Of a stretch of DNA of 64,000 nucleotides, positions 38,028 to 46,573 are shown in pieces. This stretch comes from Marinomonas shanghaiensis. Lineage in GTDB: Bacteria; Pseudomonadota; Gammaproteobacteria; Pseudomonadales; Marinomonadaceae. The DNA lies in NCBI RefSeq assembly GCF_003259175.1, contig NZ_QGOK01000016.1:62001-126000 (forward strand), in the 5' to 3' direction. Position 1 is the first letter of the stretch. Every line of letters begins with the position of its first letter. The notes under the pieces were generated by a model. That model was not told where the DNA came from and made no database searches. It worked only from the letters and a program-made list of their open reading frames with translations. The position numbers and the translations under genes are program-made.

Positions 38028-38503
38028 TGAAAAAAGTACCAATGACAGTAGAAGGTGAAGCTCGTCTTAGAGAAGAGCTGAATCACTTGAAAACTGTCGT
38101 CCGTCCTCGCGTGATTTCGGACATCGCAACCGCGCGTGAACATGGCGACTTAAAAGAAAACGCAGAATATCATGCTGCTCGTGAAGAACAGGGATTTGCT
38201 GAAGGTCGTATTAAAGAGATCGAAGGTAAGTTGGCTGATTCACAAGTGATTGATGTGAAATCTTTGCCAGTATCAGGCAAAGTGATTTTCGGCACGACAG
38301 TAACGCTGTTTAATGTTGATACCGAAGAAACCGTCACGTATAAGATCGTCGGTGATGATGAAGCGGATGTAAAAGAGAAGAAAATCTCCTACGCATCGCC
38401 AATCGCAAAAGCCATAATCGGGAAAGAGGAAGGTGACGAAGTCGCCATTCAAGTTCCCAGTGGTGAAGTAATATATGAGATTGAAAAAGTCGAATACATT
38501 TAA
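38027..38503 (+). CDS. greA: GreA, transcript cleavage factor
   Basis: 158 residues, the standard length. The N-terminal coiled coil carries the acidic tip [20 protein letters not shown] (Asp and Glu that hold the catalytic Mg in the RNA polymerase channel). The C-terminal FKBP-like domain ends [14 protein letters not shown]. It rescues backtracked RNA polymerase. TAATG overlap with carB shows coupling, the common carAB-greA order. Confidence 0.97.
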   Translation: MKKVPMTVEGEARLREELNHLKTVVRPRVISDIATAREHGDLKENAEYHAAREEQGFAEGRIKEIEGKLADSQVIDVKSLPVSGKVIFGTTVTLFNVDTEETVTYKIVGDDEADVKEKKISYASPIAKAIIGKEEGDEVAIQVPSGEVIYEIEKVEYI

Positions 38504-38521
38504 TGTATTAGGCTCTTTCCT

Positions 38522-38556
38522 AAAAACCACGGTGTGAAAACATCGTGGTTTTTTTA
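38522..38556 (+). terminator. Terminator of the carAB-greA operon
   Basis: AAAAACCACG and CGTGGTTTTT form a stem of about 10 bp around a 13-base loop, followed by further T. Confidence 0.85.
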
Positions 38557-38798
38557 TGCCTAAAATTTATTGATAGGAGTCTATTTTTAGTACACAAAAT
38601 CTAACGTCAACTCACAATAATTAACTAAGTTTTTTTGACTTTAATTGATTGGTTATTCTATGATCGATGGTAATAGCTATTGACCTATGGAGCGCGTTTT
38701 TAGTCTATTGAAGGTGTATGCAAATCTTATCTAAAATTAAAATAAATGAAATTTGTGCCTGCGAAAGCATGTCTCTTTAAGGTCGATGGATTGGTATT
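38557..38798. other. Intergenic region before the chemoreceptor gene
   Basis: About 240 AT-rich bases. No sigma-28 flagellar promoter (TAAA-N15-GCCGATAA) is found, and no clear sigma-70 pair stands out. No other element was recognised. Confidence 0.4.
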
Positions 38799-40691
38799 AT
38801 GAAAAATTTCTCACTACGCAAAAAAATTCTTGTCATTACTGTTATTTGTTTTGTTGTTTTTTTTATAGCTTTAGTTATTCAAAGTGTTACTACGTTACAA
38901 AAAAATATCGAGTCAGCTCTTGAGGGGGAAGTTGATCTTGTGTCTGAAGTATTTAGCGATAACGTAGGGAACTGGCTCAAAGATAGACAAAATGCGGTAT
39001 CTAAATTAGCGAAAAGTATCGCAGAACATCCTGAAATTAAACCTTATATATTATTAGACCAAGTCAGAGAAGGGTTAGGTTTCTCCATTACTTATTTTGG
39101 TAATGAAGAAGGCGAAATGTATCGCAATGATCCTAATTTGAATCCACCTAACTATGATCCTCGTGTTCGAAGCTGGTATAAAGGGGCAAAAGAGTCTAAT
39201 GGACGCTTTTTGGCATCTCCATTTGTTTCTGCCAGTACCAATGAGTATGTCGTTACATTATCAGAAGCCGTAAAAAAAGATAATCAGTTTATTGGTGCTA
39301 TTGGTGCCAACCTTACCCTAGAACAACTTACACTCTTTGTTAGTAAGCTCAACGTTCCAGGTGATGGTTACGCTGTAGTGGTCGACAAAAGTGACCAAAT
39401 AGTTGCGCATCCGGATTCGACATTACAAAGTAAAAAAGCGTCAGAGCTAAATGAAAACTTTGCTGGCAGTTTGTTAGAGAAACTTGTTTCTAAACGTACG
39501 CTTCAAGATATGTCATTAGATGGTCGTGATCGACTTATTTATGCGACAGTTATCCCTAATTCAAACTGGTCTCTTATATTAGTAATGGATAAAGAGACAT
39601 TATTTGCCCCAGTACGCAGTCAGCTTATAAGTCAGGTAATTATTAGTTTTATCATCTTGGTCGTCATTTTGATTATTATGTCTTTGTTATTGAAGGTAAT
39701 GTTGGAAAATCTCAGCACCATTACTAAAAGCTTAGATGAAATTGCAAATGGCAATGGAGATCTAACGATTCGGTTAGAGGTTAAAAGTGGCGATGAAATT
39801 GGTCAATTGGCTACGAGTTTTAACCGATTTGTCGAGCAGTTGCATGGCATTATAAGTCGTTTGAGTGATACCTCTAAAGATTTGCTGTCTGAAGCTGGTG
39901 GTGTATCTAAAGTATCAGATCAGCAAAACGAGAGGTTGCAACGCCATCAAAGTGAAATTCACATGATAGCGACTGCAGTGACAGAGATGGCGTCTGCGAC
40001 TCAAGAAATATCTACCAATGCAGAGCAAACAGCTTATTCTGCTAGAGATTGTGTTTCGATAACAGAGAAAGGCCGTAAAGAAGTTGAGACAAGTCAACGC
40101 TCTACAGAAATTTTAGCGGAAGAAGTGGGCCGAGCAAGTCAAATTATTGGTGACTTAAATAAGCATGTGCAAAGTATTAACTCTATTTTATCAACTATTA
40201 GTGGCATATCTGAGCAAACTAACTTGCTTGCACTAAACGCAGCAATTGAAGCGGCCAGGGCTGGTGAACAAGGTCGCGGCTTTGCTGTGGTAGCTGATGA
40301 GGTAAGGGTTTTATCGCAACGTACGCATAGCTCAACTCAAGAAATTCAAGGTATGATTGAGTCTTTACAAGCTTCTGCAGAAAGTGCTGTCAAAGCGACC
40401 GATAGAGGTAAGGAAATGGCCAATCAGAGTGTTTCAGATGCAGAAGAGGCCAATCTAAGTTTGGGACAAATCCTTGACTCTATTAACAAAATCAATGATA
40501 TGGCAGCACAAATTGCGACGGCTGCTGAAGAGCAATCTTCTGTTACACTTGAAATTAGCCGCAACACCGAAACCATTCGAGGTGTTGGTGATGAGATGTC
40601 AGATGCAAGCAAACTTGCCGCCGAACAGGCTAAAAAATTGCATGATTTAGGGCGACAAATTAACCAAGAAGTCGCTAAATTTAGACTATAA
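38799..40691 (+). CDS. Methyl-accepting chemotaxis protein with dCache domain
   Basis: 630 residues. Membrane segment 1 is at about 9-29 ([18 protein letters not shown]). A periplasmic dCache-type sensor follows, with the usual [13 protein letters not shown] motif near residue 127. Membrane segment 2 is at about 276-300. A HAMP domain comes next ([20 protein letters not shown]), then the signalling hairpin ([36 protein letters not shown]). dCache sensors of this kind often bind amino acids; the ligand here is unknown. There is no C-terminal CheR-binding pentapeptide. It is a single-gene unit ended by a terminator. Confidence 0.95.
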   Translation: MKNFSLRKKILVITVICFVVFFIALVIQSVTTLQKNIESALEGEVDLVSEVFSDNVGNWLKDRQNAVSKLAKSIAEHPEIKPYILLDQVREGLGFSITYFGNEEGEMYRNDPNLNPPNYDPRVRSWYKGAKESNGRFLASPFVSASTNEYVVTLSEAVKKDNQFIGAIGANLTLEQLTLFVSKLNVPGDGYAVVVDKSDQIVAHPDSTLQSKKASELNENFAGSLLEKLVSKRTLQDMSLDGRDRLIYATVIPNSNWSLILVMDKETLFAPVRSQLISQVIISFIILVVILIIMSLLLKVMLENLSTITKSLDEIANGNGDLTIRLEVKSGDEIGQLATSFNRFVEQLHGIISRLSDTSKDLLSEAGGVSKVSDQQNERLQRHQSEIHMIATAVTEMASATQEISTNAEQTAYSARDCVSITEKGRKEVETSQRSTEILAEEVGRASQIIGDLNKHVQSINSILSTISGISEQTNLLALNAAIEAARAGEQGRGFAVVADEVRVLSQRTHSSTQEIQGMIESLQASAESAVKATDRGKEMANQSVSDAEEANLSLGQILDSINKINDMAAQIATAAEEQSSVTLEISRNTETIRGVGDEMSDASKLAAEQAKKLHDLGRQINQEVAKFRL

Positions 40692-40718
40692 AAGCACTTA
40701 TTTTTAAGTCTTTATTAA

Positions 40719-40754
40719 AAAGGGTAAATCGCTAGAAGTGATTTACCCTTTTAT
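40719..40754 (+). terminator. Terminator after the chemoreceptor gene
   Basis: AAAAGGGTAAATC and GATTTACCCTTTT form a 13-bp stem with a 9-base loop. Confidence 0.85.
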
Positions 40755-40803
40755 GTTTGTCCTTTTTTCTTTGCGGCTAACTAAGTCGTTGTAAATAAGA
40801 ACG

Positions 40804-40818
40804 GATGTTATTAACATC
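40804..40818. promoter_or_regulatory. Perfect 15-bp palindrome before lplA
   Basis: GATGTTATTAACATC, perfect around a central T, lies 38 bases before the lplA start. Its position suits an operator. The regulator is unknown. Confidence 0.4.
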
Positions 40819-40856
40819 GAGTGTACTTATTTACCGATATTTAAAGAGAAAGTGTC

Positions 40857-41873
40857 ATGGCTAGTCGAATTCTACTTTCCCACTCCAATAACCCTCATTT
40901 TAATCTCGCAGTAGAGGATTGTATTTTTCGCTCTATGCCAGCGGATCAGCGCGTGTTGTTTCTGTGGCGTAATGCCGACACTGTGGTAATTGGTCGCTCT
41001 CAGAACCCTTGGAAAGAATGCAATATTAGTAATATGGAGCAAGATAAGATTCATCTTGCGCGTCGCCAAAGTGGTGGCGGCGCGGTTTTTCATGATTTGG
41101 GTAATACAAATTTCACCTTCATGGCTGGTAAGCCGGAATACAACAAAGAAGTGTCTACTGAGATAGTGTTGCAAGGCTTGAAAAAACTTGGCATTGAAGG
41201 CTACGCCAATGGTCGAAACGATTTAGTGGTGGGAGAAGGAGAAGAGATGCGTAAATTCTCTGGCTCCGCCTACAAAGAAACCAAAGATCGTGGCTTTCAC
41301 CACGGTACATTATTGCTGCACGCAGATTTAAGCCGATTAGCCAATTATCTCAATCCTGATGTAAAAAAGCTCCAGTCGAAAGGCATTACTTCCGTACGCT
41401 CTCGAGTCACCAACCTAAACAGCTTGTATCCGACGATTGACCATCAGCGTGTCTGTGACGCTATTGTCGAAGCGTTTTGTGAATACTTTGATGAAACAAC
41501 ACCCGTCATAGAAGAAATTTCTCCTGAAGCCTTGCCTGATCTGCCAGGATTCCTTGAAAAATTTGAACAGCAACAAAGTTGGGATTGGAACTTTGGTAAA
41601 TCGCCTCAATTTACCCACACGCTAGACGAACGCTTTAAATGGGGTGGCGTGGAGATTCACCTCGATCTGAATAACGCGCACATTACTGCGGCACAAACCT
41701 TCACCGACAGCTTGTTCCCAGATCCAATCGAACAACTGGCAGAAAAACTGATTGGCGTAATGTATCGACCAGATGCCATCGCCGCTTGCGTCGACTCGCT
41801 TATTGAGCGCTTTCCAGACCATAAAAACGACTTAGAGGAGATGAAAGGTTGGTTGGTGAGGGCGGTTTCCTAG
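40857..41873 (+). CDS. lplA: LplA, lipoate-protein ligase A
   Basis: 338 residues, the same length as E. coli LplA. The lipoyl-binding [20 protein letters not shown] motif is present near residue 70, with [20 protein letters not shown] and the catalytic Lys region. The C-terminal accessory domain follows from about residue 250 ([13 protein letters not shown]). It activates free lipoate with ATP and attaches it to E2 and GcvH proteins. Confidence 0.95.
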   Translation: MASRILLSHSNNPHFNLAVEDCIFRSMPADQRVLFLWRNADTVVIGRSQNPWKECNISNMEQDKIHLARRQSGGGAVFHDLGNTNFTFMAGKPEYNKEVSTEIVLQGLKKLGIEGYANGRNDLVVGEGEEMRKFSGSAYKETKDRGFHHGTLLLHADLSRLANYLNPDVKKLQSKGITSVRSRVTNLNSLYPTIDHQRVCDAIVEAFCEYFDETTPVIEEISPEALPDLPGFLEKFEQQQSWDWNFGKSPQFTHTLDERFKWGGVEIHLDLNNAHITAAQTFTDSLFPDPIEQLAEKLIGVMYRPDAIAACVDSLIERFPDHKNDLEEMKGWLVRAVS

Positions 41874-41886
41874 ACCAATTCCCATG

Positions 41887-41915
41887 TGAGCCGAATAATT
41901 CGCTTAATCGGCTCA
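41887..41915. promoter_or_regulatory. 29-bp fic-type operator, copy 3
   Basis: TGAGCCGA (41887-41894) and TCGGCTCA (41908-41915) are perfect inverted half-sites, with the same 29-base overall length as the two sites before the intact fic gene. Confidence 0.6.
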
Positions 41916-41919
41916 CACG

Positions 41920-41967
41920 ATGAAAGACAGCTGGCAACATCCTGATTGGCCAAATTTCATCTTTGAC
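41920..41967 (+). pseudogene. Duplicated 5' fragment of the fic gene
   Basis: The codons MKDSWQHPDWPNFIFD match the first 16 of the intact fic gene at 42839 (MKYSWQHPDWPNFTFD), and the operator before it is also copied. Similarity ends abruptly at about 41967, just before the DUF1349 gene. It is a remnant left by a duplication or insertion. Confidence 0.75.
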
Positions 41968-41974
41968 GTTGGGT

Positions 41975-42604
41975 TTAGGCGGAGTGGGCTAGCCATTTAC
42001 ACGGCTCTAAACTCATGTCGGTGAATGTAGCGGTAAAAGATGAATTCTGAGGGCTGCACGCATATACACCAAATTTTACCGATTTCTCTGCGGGTTGTGG
42101 CGGGTTGCATTTGCCCATTTCGACTGTTGTCTCACCAAGCTGATGCAAATGAAATACGCGCATTTGATTGAAAACAATACCATCAAATGATGATTCAATC
42201 AGAAAGTCTGCCCCTCGGCGGCTTAAGCGATACCAGATTTCTTTTGGTAGAGGGATGTCTGATGTGGCCCAATCTGAATAGCCAAAATTCGTTACGACAC
42301 TTCCTAGTCTTGAAAATGCTTGGTTTTCGTATTCAATTGAGGCTTTGAACCAATTTTCACTATCGAGATAGATAATAAGACCACATTGATCAAATTGAGT
42401 TTGGTAAATAAAACTGGCTTTTGCGGTAAAGGTGAAGTTTTCACCAGATTCGATCTGTAATGCGGGAGCATTGTCATTACGAAAGCCATAGTAGCTACGT
42501 TGCCAGAGATCCGTGTTCGGCTCAGTGGTTATAGAGACTGAGTCTAGACTCACCTCACTCAATTTTGGCTCAAAAATCCATTTACCATTTGTAAAATCTA
42601 CCAT
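41975..42604 (-). CDS. DUF1349 domain protein
   Basis: 209 residues. The beta-sandwich pattern of DUF1349 (concanavalin-like) is clear: TDLWQRSYYGFRNDNAP, FTAKASFIYQTQFDQCGLII, ENWFKASIEYENQ and IWYRLSRRGADFLIESSFDG. No signal peptide, so it is cytosolic. Members of this family are related to carbohydrate-binding or glycosidase-like folds but lack a known reaction. The gene is bracketed by two copies of the fic operator and 5' end, which suggests it arrived as an insert. Confidence 0.8.
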   Translation of the reverse strand: MVDFTNGKWIFEPKLSEVSLDSVSITTEPNTDLWQRSYYGFRNDNAPALQIESGENFTFTAKASFIYQTQFDQCGLIIYLDSENWFKASIEYENQAFSRLGSVVTNFGYSDWATSDIPLPKEIWYRLSRRGADFLIESSFDGIVFNQMRVFHLHQLGETTVEMGKCNPPQPAEKSVKFGVYACSPQNSSFTATFTDMSLEPCKWLAHSA

Positions 42605-42760
42605 TTTAATCCTCTACGCTCCTTCTTGAATTCGTTTGTTGCTCTGGTGGTTTTTGTATCTTTTCTAACGTTCTTTGTCCAATTGATTAAGTGAAAAGAT
42701 AGCATTGAAAAGTCAGGCGTTGTGTCTTGATGACTTCCGCTGGCGACTAAATAAAAACCT

Positions 42761-42789
42761 TGAGCCGAATAATAAGTTTATTCGGCTCA
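42761..42789. promoter_or_regulatory. 29-bp fic operator, copy 1
   Basis: TGAGCCGAATAA (42761-42772) and TTATTCGGCTCA (42778-42789) are perfect 12-bp arms around 5 bases. It lies 49 bases before fic. The Fic protein has a C-terminal winged helix that could bind here. Confidence 0.65.
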
Positions 42790-42805
42790 TAATATAATGA
42801 TATCC

Positions 42806-42834
42806 TGAGTTGAATAGTTTACTTAATCGGCTCA
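42806..42834. promoter_or_regulatory. 29-bp fic operator, copy 2
   Basis: A perfect right half-site TCGGCTCA and a weaker left one, TGAGTTGA, with the same spacing as copy 1. It ends 4 bases before the fic start codon, so binding should block both transcription and translation start. Confidence 0.55.
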
Positions 42835-42838
42835 TATT

Positions 42839-43984
42839 ATGAAATACAGCTGGCAACATCCTGATTGGCCAAACTTCACCTTTGATGAAACGCAATGCCA
42901 AAATGTTTTGTATCAGTACGCATTAGAGGCTGGTCGTTTGTCTGGTGGAATAGGCCAACTGGAAAAGACGTTGCAGTACGATGCTTATATCGACCTCATG
43001 GTGAGCGAAGCCATAAACACTAGCCAGATCGAAGGCGAGCGTTTGGATCGTGAAGACGTGCGCTCTTCTATCAAGAACTTCTTAGGCTTGAGTAATCCAC
43101 CAACGCGAGTCGCTGATCCGCGGGCAGAAGGCATGGCGGCGTTGATGGTCGACGTGCGTAATAGCTTCGCTGGAGAACTCACAAAAGCCACTTTGTTTCA
43201 TTGGCATCAATTAGTCCTTCCGCAGCAAGAAAACAGTCTGCTGCCTCGTAGCCTTAAAGTCGGTCAATGGCGAGATTCCACAGAACCTATGCAAATCGTC
43301 TCAGGCCCAATTGGCTATGAGAAAGTGCATTACGAAGCGCCGCCAGCGCATCAAGTCGATACAGAAATAAACCGATTTCTAGATTGGTTTAACTGCTCGA
43401 ACCCATTAAAAGCAGAGAGAGAGATCGTTCTCTCTGGTCCTGTTCGCTCAGCGATTGCGCACTTGTGGTTTGAAACCATCCACCCATTTGATGATGGCAA
43501 CGGTCGAGTAGGGCGAGCGATTGCCGAAATGGCATTGGCTCAAGACCTCAACCGACCGCCATTACTCAGCTTATCGACGATAATCGAGAAAGACAAAAAC
43601 GCCTATTACGATGGACTAAACAAAGCCAGCCAACTCAATTTAGATATTACCGACTGGATAAAATGGTTTGTCGACTCCGTTCTATTCGCGCAGCAAGAAG
43701 CTGCTCAGAAAGTCGACTTTGTATTGAAGAAAGCCAGATTTTGGGAAAAACATCAACACACCGAACTGAACGAACGCCAAAAGAAAGTACTTAACAAGCT
43801 CTTTAATGCTGGATCCGACGGCTTCGAAGGTGAACTTAGTGCCAAAAAATACATCAGCATCACCAGCAGCTCCAAAGCCACCGCCACTCGAGACCTTGGT
43901 GACTTGGTTGAAAAAGGCTGTTTATATCGCCTAGAAGGCGGCGGCAGGAACGCGAGGTATGGATTGGTGTTACTACCTGATTAG
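42839..43984 (+). CDS. Fic-family protein with C-terminal winged helix
   Basis: 381 residues. An N-terminal DUF4172-like segment (MKYSWQHPDWPNFTFDE) is followed by the inhibitory helix SQIEGE near residue 64. The Fic motif IHPFDDGNGRVGRA has the catalytic His, and a C-terminal winged helix ends KATATRDLGDLVEKGCLYRL. Fic enzymes usually transfer AMP to hydroxyl side chains; the internal S/T-x-x-x-E-G helix marks a self-inhibited form. The winged helix and the two 29-bp palindromes upstream suggest self-regulation. The target protein is unknown. Confidence 0.9.
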   Translation: MKYSWQHPDWPNFTFDETQCQNVLYQYALEAGRLSGGIGQLEKTLQYDAYIDLMVSEAINTSQIEGERLDREDVRSSIKNFLGLSNPPTRVADPRAEGMAALMVDVRNSFAGELTKATLFHWHQLVLPQQENSLLPRSLKVGQWRDSTEPMQIVSGPIGYEKVHYEAPPAHQVDTEINRFLDWFNCSNPLKAEREIVLSGPVRSAIAHLWFETIHPFDDGNGRVGRAIAEMALAQDLNRPPLLSLSTIIEKDKNAYYDGLNKASQLNLDITDWIKWFVDSVLFAQQEAAQKVDFVLKKARFWEKHQHTELNERQKKVLNKLFNAGSDGFEGELSAKKYISITSSSKATATRDLGDLVEKGCLYRLEGGGRNARYGLVLLPD

Positions 43985-44018
43985 AAGGGTTTCACTGATC
44001 GCGGCTGCGGGTGAGTTG

Positions 44019-44048
44019 TTGATTTACTTTAGGTGTTTACTTTATACT
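44019..44048 (+). promoter_or_regulatory. Promoter of the yefM-yoeB pair
   Basis: TTGATT (44019-44024) and TATACT (44043-44048) are 18 bases apart. GTAC-N8-GTAC just after the -10 could be a YefM operator. Confidence 0.5.
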
Positions 44049-44078
44049 CAGTGGTACAGAATTAAGTACAGGAAATAA

Positions 44079-44333
44079 ATGATGGATGCTATTAGTTATA
44101 CCACTGCTCGGGCTAACTTGGCTAAGACAATGGCTAAGGTTTGTGATGATCATTCGCCAGTCATTATCACGCGTAAAAGCGAAAGCCCAGTGGTGATGAT
44201 GTCGTTAGAAGATTATGAAGCCATGCAAGAAACGACCTACTTGCTACGTTCACCAGCGAACGCCAGAATTTTGTTGGAGTCTATTGCTGAACTGGAAGCT
44301 GGGAAAGGTGTTGAAAGAGAATTAATCGAGTGA
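44079..44333 (+). CDS. yefM: YefM/Phd-family antitoxin
   Basis: 84 residues (83 from the second ATG at 44082). It begins MDAISYTTARANLAKTMAKV and has SPVVMMSLEDYEAMQETTYLL, the Phd/YefM DNA-binding N-terminus, and an acidic C-terminal tail that wraps the toxin. It neutralises YoeB and represses the operon. AGGAAA precedes it. It overlaps the toxin gene by 4 bases. Confidence 0.92.
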   Translation: MMDAISYTTARANLAKTMAKVCDDHSPVIITRKSESPVVMMSLEDYEAMQETTYLLRSPANARILLESIAELEAGKGVERELIE

Positions 44334-44584
44334 AACTCACGTTTTCTACCGCGGCTTGGGATCAATATCTTTACTGGCAGAGCACAGATAAGAAAGTATT
44401 AAAGCGGATTAATTTGCTGATTAAAGAGATTCAGCGCGAGCCTTATGAAGGGATTGGTAAACCTGAACCTTTAAAGCATGGCCTTGCAGGCTATTGGTCT
44501 CGTCGCATCAATGATGAACACCGAATTGTTTATAAATATCAAGATGATGCGATTTTGATCGCTCAGTTGAGATATCACTATTGA
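44330..44584 (+). CDS. yoeB: YoeB-family toxin (mRNA interferase)
   Basis: 84 residues from GTG. The sequence KLTFSTAAWDQYLYWQSTDK, then GIGKPEPLKHGLAGYWSRRI and a C-terminal AQLRYHY, has the catalytic Glu, Arg and terminal His-Tyr of Txe/YoeB. It cuts mRNA in the ribosomal A site. It appears intact. It converges with the ParE-like toxin gene only 15 bases away. Confidence 0.93.
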   Translation: MKLTFSTAAWDQYLYWQSTDKKVLKRINLLIKEIQREPYEGIGKPEPLKHGLAGYWSRRINDEHRIVYKYQDDAILIAQLRYHY

Positions 44585-44599
44585 GTTTTTGTTTTCGTT

Positions 44600-44896
44600 C
44601 TAGCTACTCGTTCGATTAGCCCAGTAGTTAGGTCTTTGGTGGCTAGAGGCAATAGCAACGACCAGTAACAAGTCGCCTTTAATTTGATAAATAATTGAAT
44701 ATGGGAATCGGTTAAGTAAGCACTTGTTCGTAACTGCGCTGGCTTTTTGCCAAGCATCTGGGTGTAATTTAATTCGTTCTATCGACGACTCTAGTTCAGC
44801 AATGAATCTCAATCCTAGGCCTTTATAAATACCATCATAGTATTTGAAGGCATCATCGAGTTCCCTTTCGGCGATGTCTAAAAATTCTACGTTCAT
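44600..44896 (-). CDS. RelE/ParE-family toxin
   Basis: 98 residues. The start MNVEFLDIAERELDDAFKYY and the core LGLRFIAELESSIERIKLHP and NRFPYSIIYQIKGD are typical of the ParE-like branch of RelE/ParE toxins. The C-terminus AIASSHQRPNYWANR is also characteristic. It overlaps its antitoxin gene by 4 bases. Whether it acts on gyrase or mRNA cannot be told. Confidence 0.88.
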   Translation of the reverse strand: MNVEFLDIAERELDDAFKYYDGIYKGLGLRFIAELESSIERIKLHPDAWQKASAVTNKCLLNRFPYSIIYQIKGDLLLVVAIASSHQRPNYWANRTSS

Positions 44897-45108
44897 TTAT
44901 ATTTACTTAGCACTTCAGACAAGGGCTTGGAGTTTAGCTGTTTTTTTTCATACGCTTCAATCCGAGCATCTGCCTCTCGTGCCCAAATAGCGTTTAGCTC
45001 AGCATTCGGTGCGTCTAAGCTTTCAAGTAGCTTTTCGACAAGCTCTACCCGTTCGTTCGTTGAGAGCGATAACGCATCTTCAACGATGTTTCTGTTTATT
45101 TGAGTCAT
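44893..45108 (-). CDS. Addiction-module antitoxin (TIGR02574-like)
   Basis: 71 residues, acidic and helical. The motif DALSLSTNERVELVEKLLES and the later NAIWAREADARIEAYE match the addiction-module-component family that pairs with ParE-like toxins. The gene precedes its toxin gene, overlapping by 4 bases, and is transcribed leftwards. Confidence 0.88.
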   Translation of the reverse strand: MTQINRNIVEDALSLSTNERVELVEKLLESLDAPNAELNAIWAREADARIEAYEKKQLNSKPLSEVLSKYK

Positions 45109-45210
45109 TGTATATCCTCCGCGATTGGGTAAAAGAATAGCACTGAAAAGAGGGGAGTTGTATTTTGATGGTATTTTTTGATACAGCGCAGGCAGTTGAA
45201 AGAGACGACT

Positions 45211-45234
45211 GAGTTAATTTTCACCTGACCTTAA
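45211..45234. repeat. 24-bp direct repeat, copy 1
   Basis: GAGTTAATTTTCACCTGACC followed by TTAA. A copy with two differences lies at 46326-46349. The two bracket the cupin and higBA genes. Confidence 0.6.
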
Positions 45235-45245
45235 TTGGCTAGGGT

Positions 45246-45542
45246 TTATGCATCAAGAATAACCAATGTACCTGTACTGCCCGAAGTCACGGAATGTGCG
45301 ATGCCAACTGGAACAATAAAAATCTCACCCGCGCGAACTGTAATCTCGTCCGAGCCTACTTTAAGGTTGAGTTGACCATCAACAACTAAAAGCCCTTCTG
45401 GGTAATCATGTGATTCGTCTGGATATGGTGTGCCGTCCATGCGCATTACCTTGATATTGGCACTGCCAATTTTGGCAAGGATAGTCGACTTCCAAGCCTC
45501 GGCATTCGTTACGGCTAATTTTAAATCTACAAGACCAATAAT
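45246..45542 (-). pseudogene. Cupin-domain gene without a normal start codon
   Basis: The frame encodes a complete-looking small cupin: LVDLKLAVTNAEAWKS, ANIKVMRMDGTPYPDESHDY, PEGLLVVDGQLNLKVG and IFIVPVGIAHSV. The metal-binding His and Glu set is partly visible. No ATG, GTG or TTG lies before VDLKLA in frame. AAGGAG stands 5 bases before an ATT at 45542. Either ATT is the start, or the start codon was lost and only an internal ATG (45446, 66 codons) is left. It may be a damaged gene. Function unknown. Confidence 0.5.
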
Positions 45543-45684
45543 AAGTGCTCCTTCCTGATTTTGTCTCTTTACTCATGCTGATAGCAAACTTATTGCTTTG
45601 TATCTTTTCAGAGTTCTTTTGTCTAATCGAGTTTGATAACTTGCCATAATGTTTTGCTAACACATGGCGTAGGAATGCTTGGCT

Positions 45685-45978
45685 TCAAGTCATTGCGAAA
45701 TTGACTTCATGTACATTGGCTAAATTTAGGTGCTGCTTTGCATGCCAAAGATCATAATTGTCTTGCATAGCTAACCAGCTTTCGGGTGTTCTGCCTAATG
45801 CTTTTGATAAACGCAGCGCCATTTCTGGTGATACAGCACTTTGACCTTTTAAAACTCGATTTAACGTCGAAGAAGCCACATCCAGTTGTTTGGCTAAATA
45901 TCGACAACTCAAGCCTGCAGGTTCAAGATAGACGTTATATATGAATTCACCTGGGTGCGGAGGGTTATGCATACTCAT
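45685..45978 (-). CDS. higA: HigA-family antitoxin (XRE)
   Basis: 97 residues. It begins NPPHPGEFIYNVYLEPAGLS and has a helix-turn-helix in YLAKQLDVASSTLNRVLKGQ, then SPEMALRLSKALGRTPESWL, the standard HigA/VapI pattern. It represses the operon and neutralises HigB. It follows higB with a 1-base overlap, the reverse toxin-first order typical of higBA. Confidence 0.93.
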   Translation of the reverse strand: MSMHNPPHPGEFIYNVYLEPAGLSCRYLAKQLDVASSTLNRVLKGQSAVSPEMALRLSKALGRTPESWLAMQDNYDLWHAKQHLNLANVHEVNFAMT

Positions 45979-46256
45979 TAGTGGTAGTCCTCATAGTTGA
46001 GAATATAAGCATTGCCATCAATAAACTCGAAAGTAATGCGCCAATTACCGTTTACAGTAATAGACCAAATCCCATCACGGTCACCTTTTAAGGGATGTAA
46101 CTTAAAACCGGGTAAATTGATGTCATCAATTTCTTGGGCGGTATCAATTGCAGTAAGTTGCATACGTAACTTACTTTTATGCTTTGCTTGAATGCCGGAA
46201 GCACTGCCTGTTTCAAAGTACTTCTTAAGGCCTTTGTGTTTAAATGATTTAATCAT
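45978..46256 (-). CDS. higB: HigB-family toxin
   Basis: 92 residues. MIKSFKHKGLKKYFETGSAS, then LPGFKLHPLKGDRDGIWSIT and GNWRITFEFIDGNAYILNY, is the HigB/RelE-type ribosome-dependent RNase pattern. It appears intact. AT-rich leader upstream. Confidence 0.93.
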   Translation of the reverse strand: MIKSFKHKGLKKYFETGSASGIQAKHKSKLRMQLTAIDTAQEIDDINLPGFKLHPLKGDRDGIWSITVNGNWRITFEFIDGNAYILNYEDYH

Positions 46257-46325
46257 GAATGAAGTGTAGCGTGATGCGCATCACTACTCAATAAAAAAAT
46301 CATGTTATTGGGGGGCTAAGTAACA

Positions 46326-46349
46326 GAGTTAATTTTCATCTGACCCTAA
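46326..46349. repeat. 24-bp direct repeat, copy 2
   Basis: GAGTTAATTTTCATCTGACC followed by CTAA; partner of 45211-45234. It touches the end of the ISAs1-type fragment and may be an insertion-sequence end. Confidence 0.55.
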
Positions 46350-46573
46350 CCGCCACAGGCAATATTTTGGCAAGTTGGAATGCCAATTTCGTAAGTAAAA
46401 TAACGTCGTAGCCACTCCAGATTGCCGTTGCCGAAATTTTCGATATCAGACCAGCCCTGATGACCACAACTAACGGCGACTAGCAACAGAAAGCTGACCT
46501 CTTGTATTGGGTAGACTTGGTTGATGTGTGAACGCGTTTCTTTAACTTGACCGAGGCTGCGAATGAGTTCCAA
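46346..46573 (-). pseudogene. ISAs1-family transposase fragment
   Basis: 75 codons matching the N-terminal DDE_Tnp_1-associated region of ISAs1 (H-repeat) transposases: VYPIQEVSFLLLVAVSCGHQ, GWSDIENFGNGNLEWLRRYF and GIPTCQNIA. The catalytic DDE part, about 300 residues, is missing. It marks an old insertion at the edge of the toxin-antitoxin cluster. Confidence 0.7.

Noticed and set aside
44079-46349. Chromosomal integron cassette array
   Set aside because: Toxin-antitoxin genes are dense, but orientations are mixed, no attC-like fold was found between genes, and no integrase is present.
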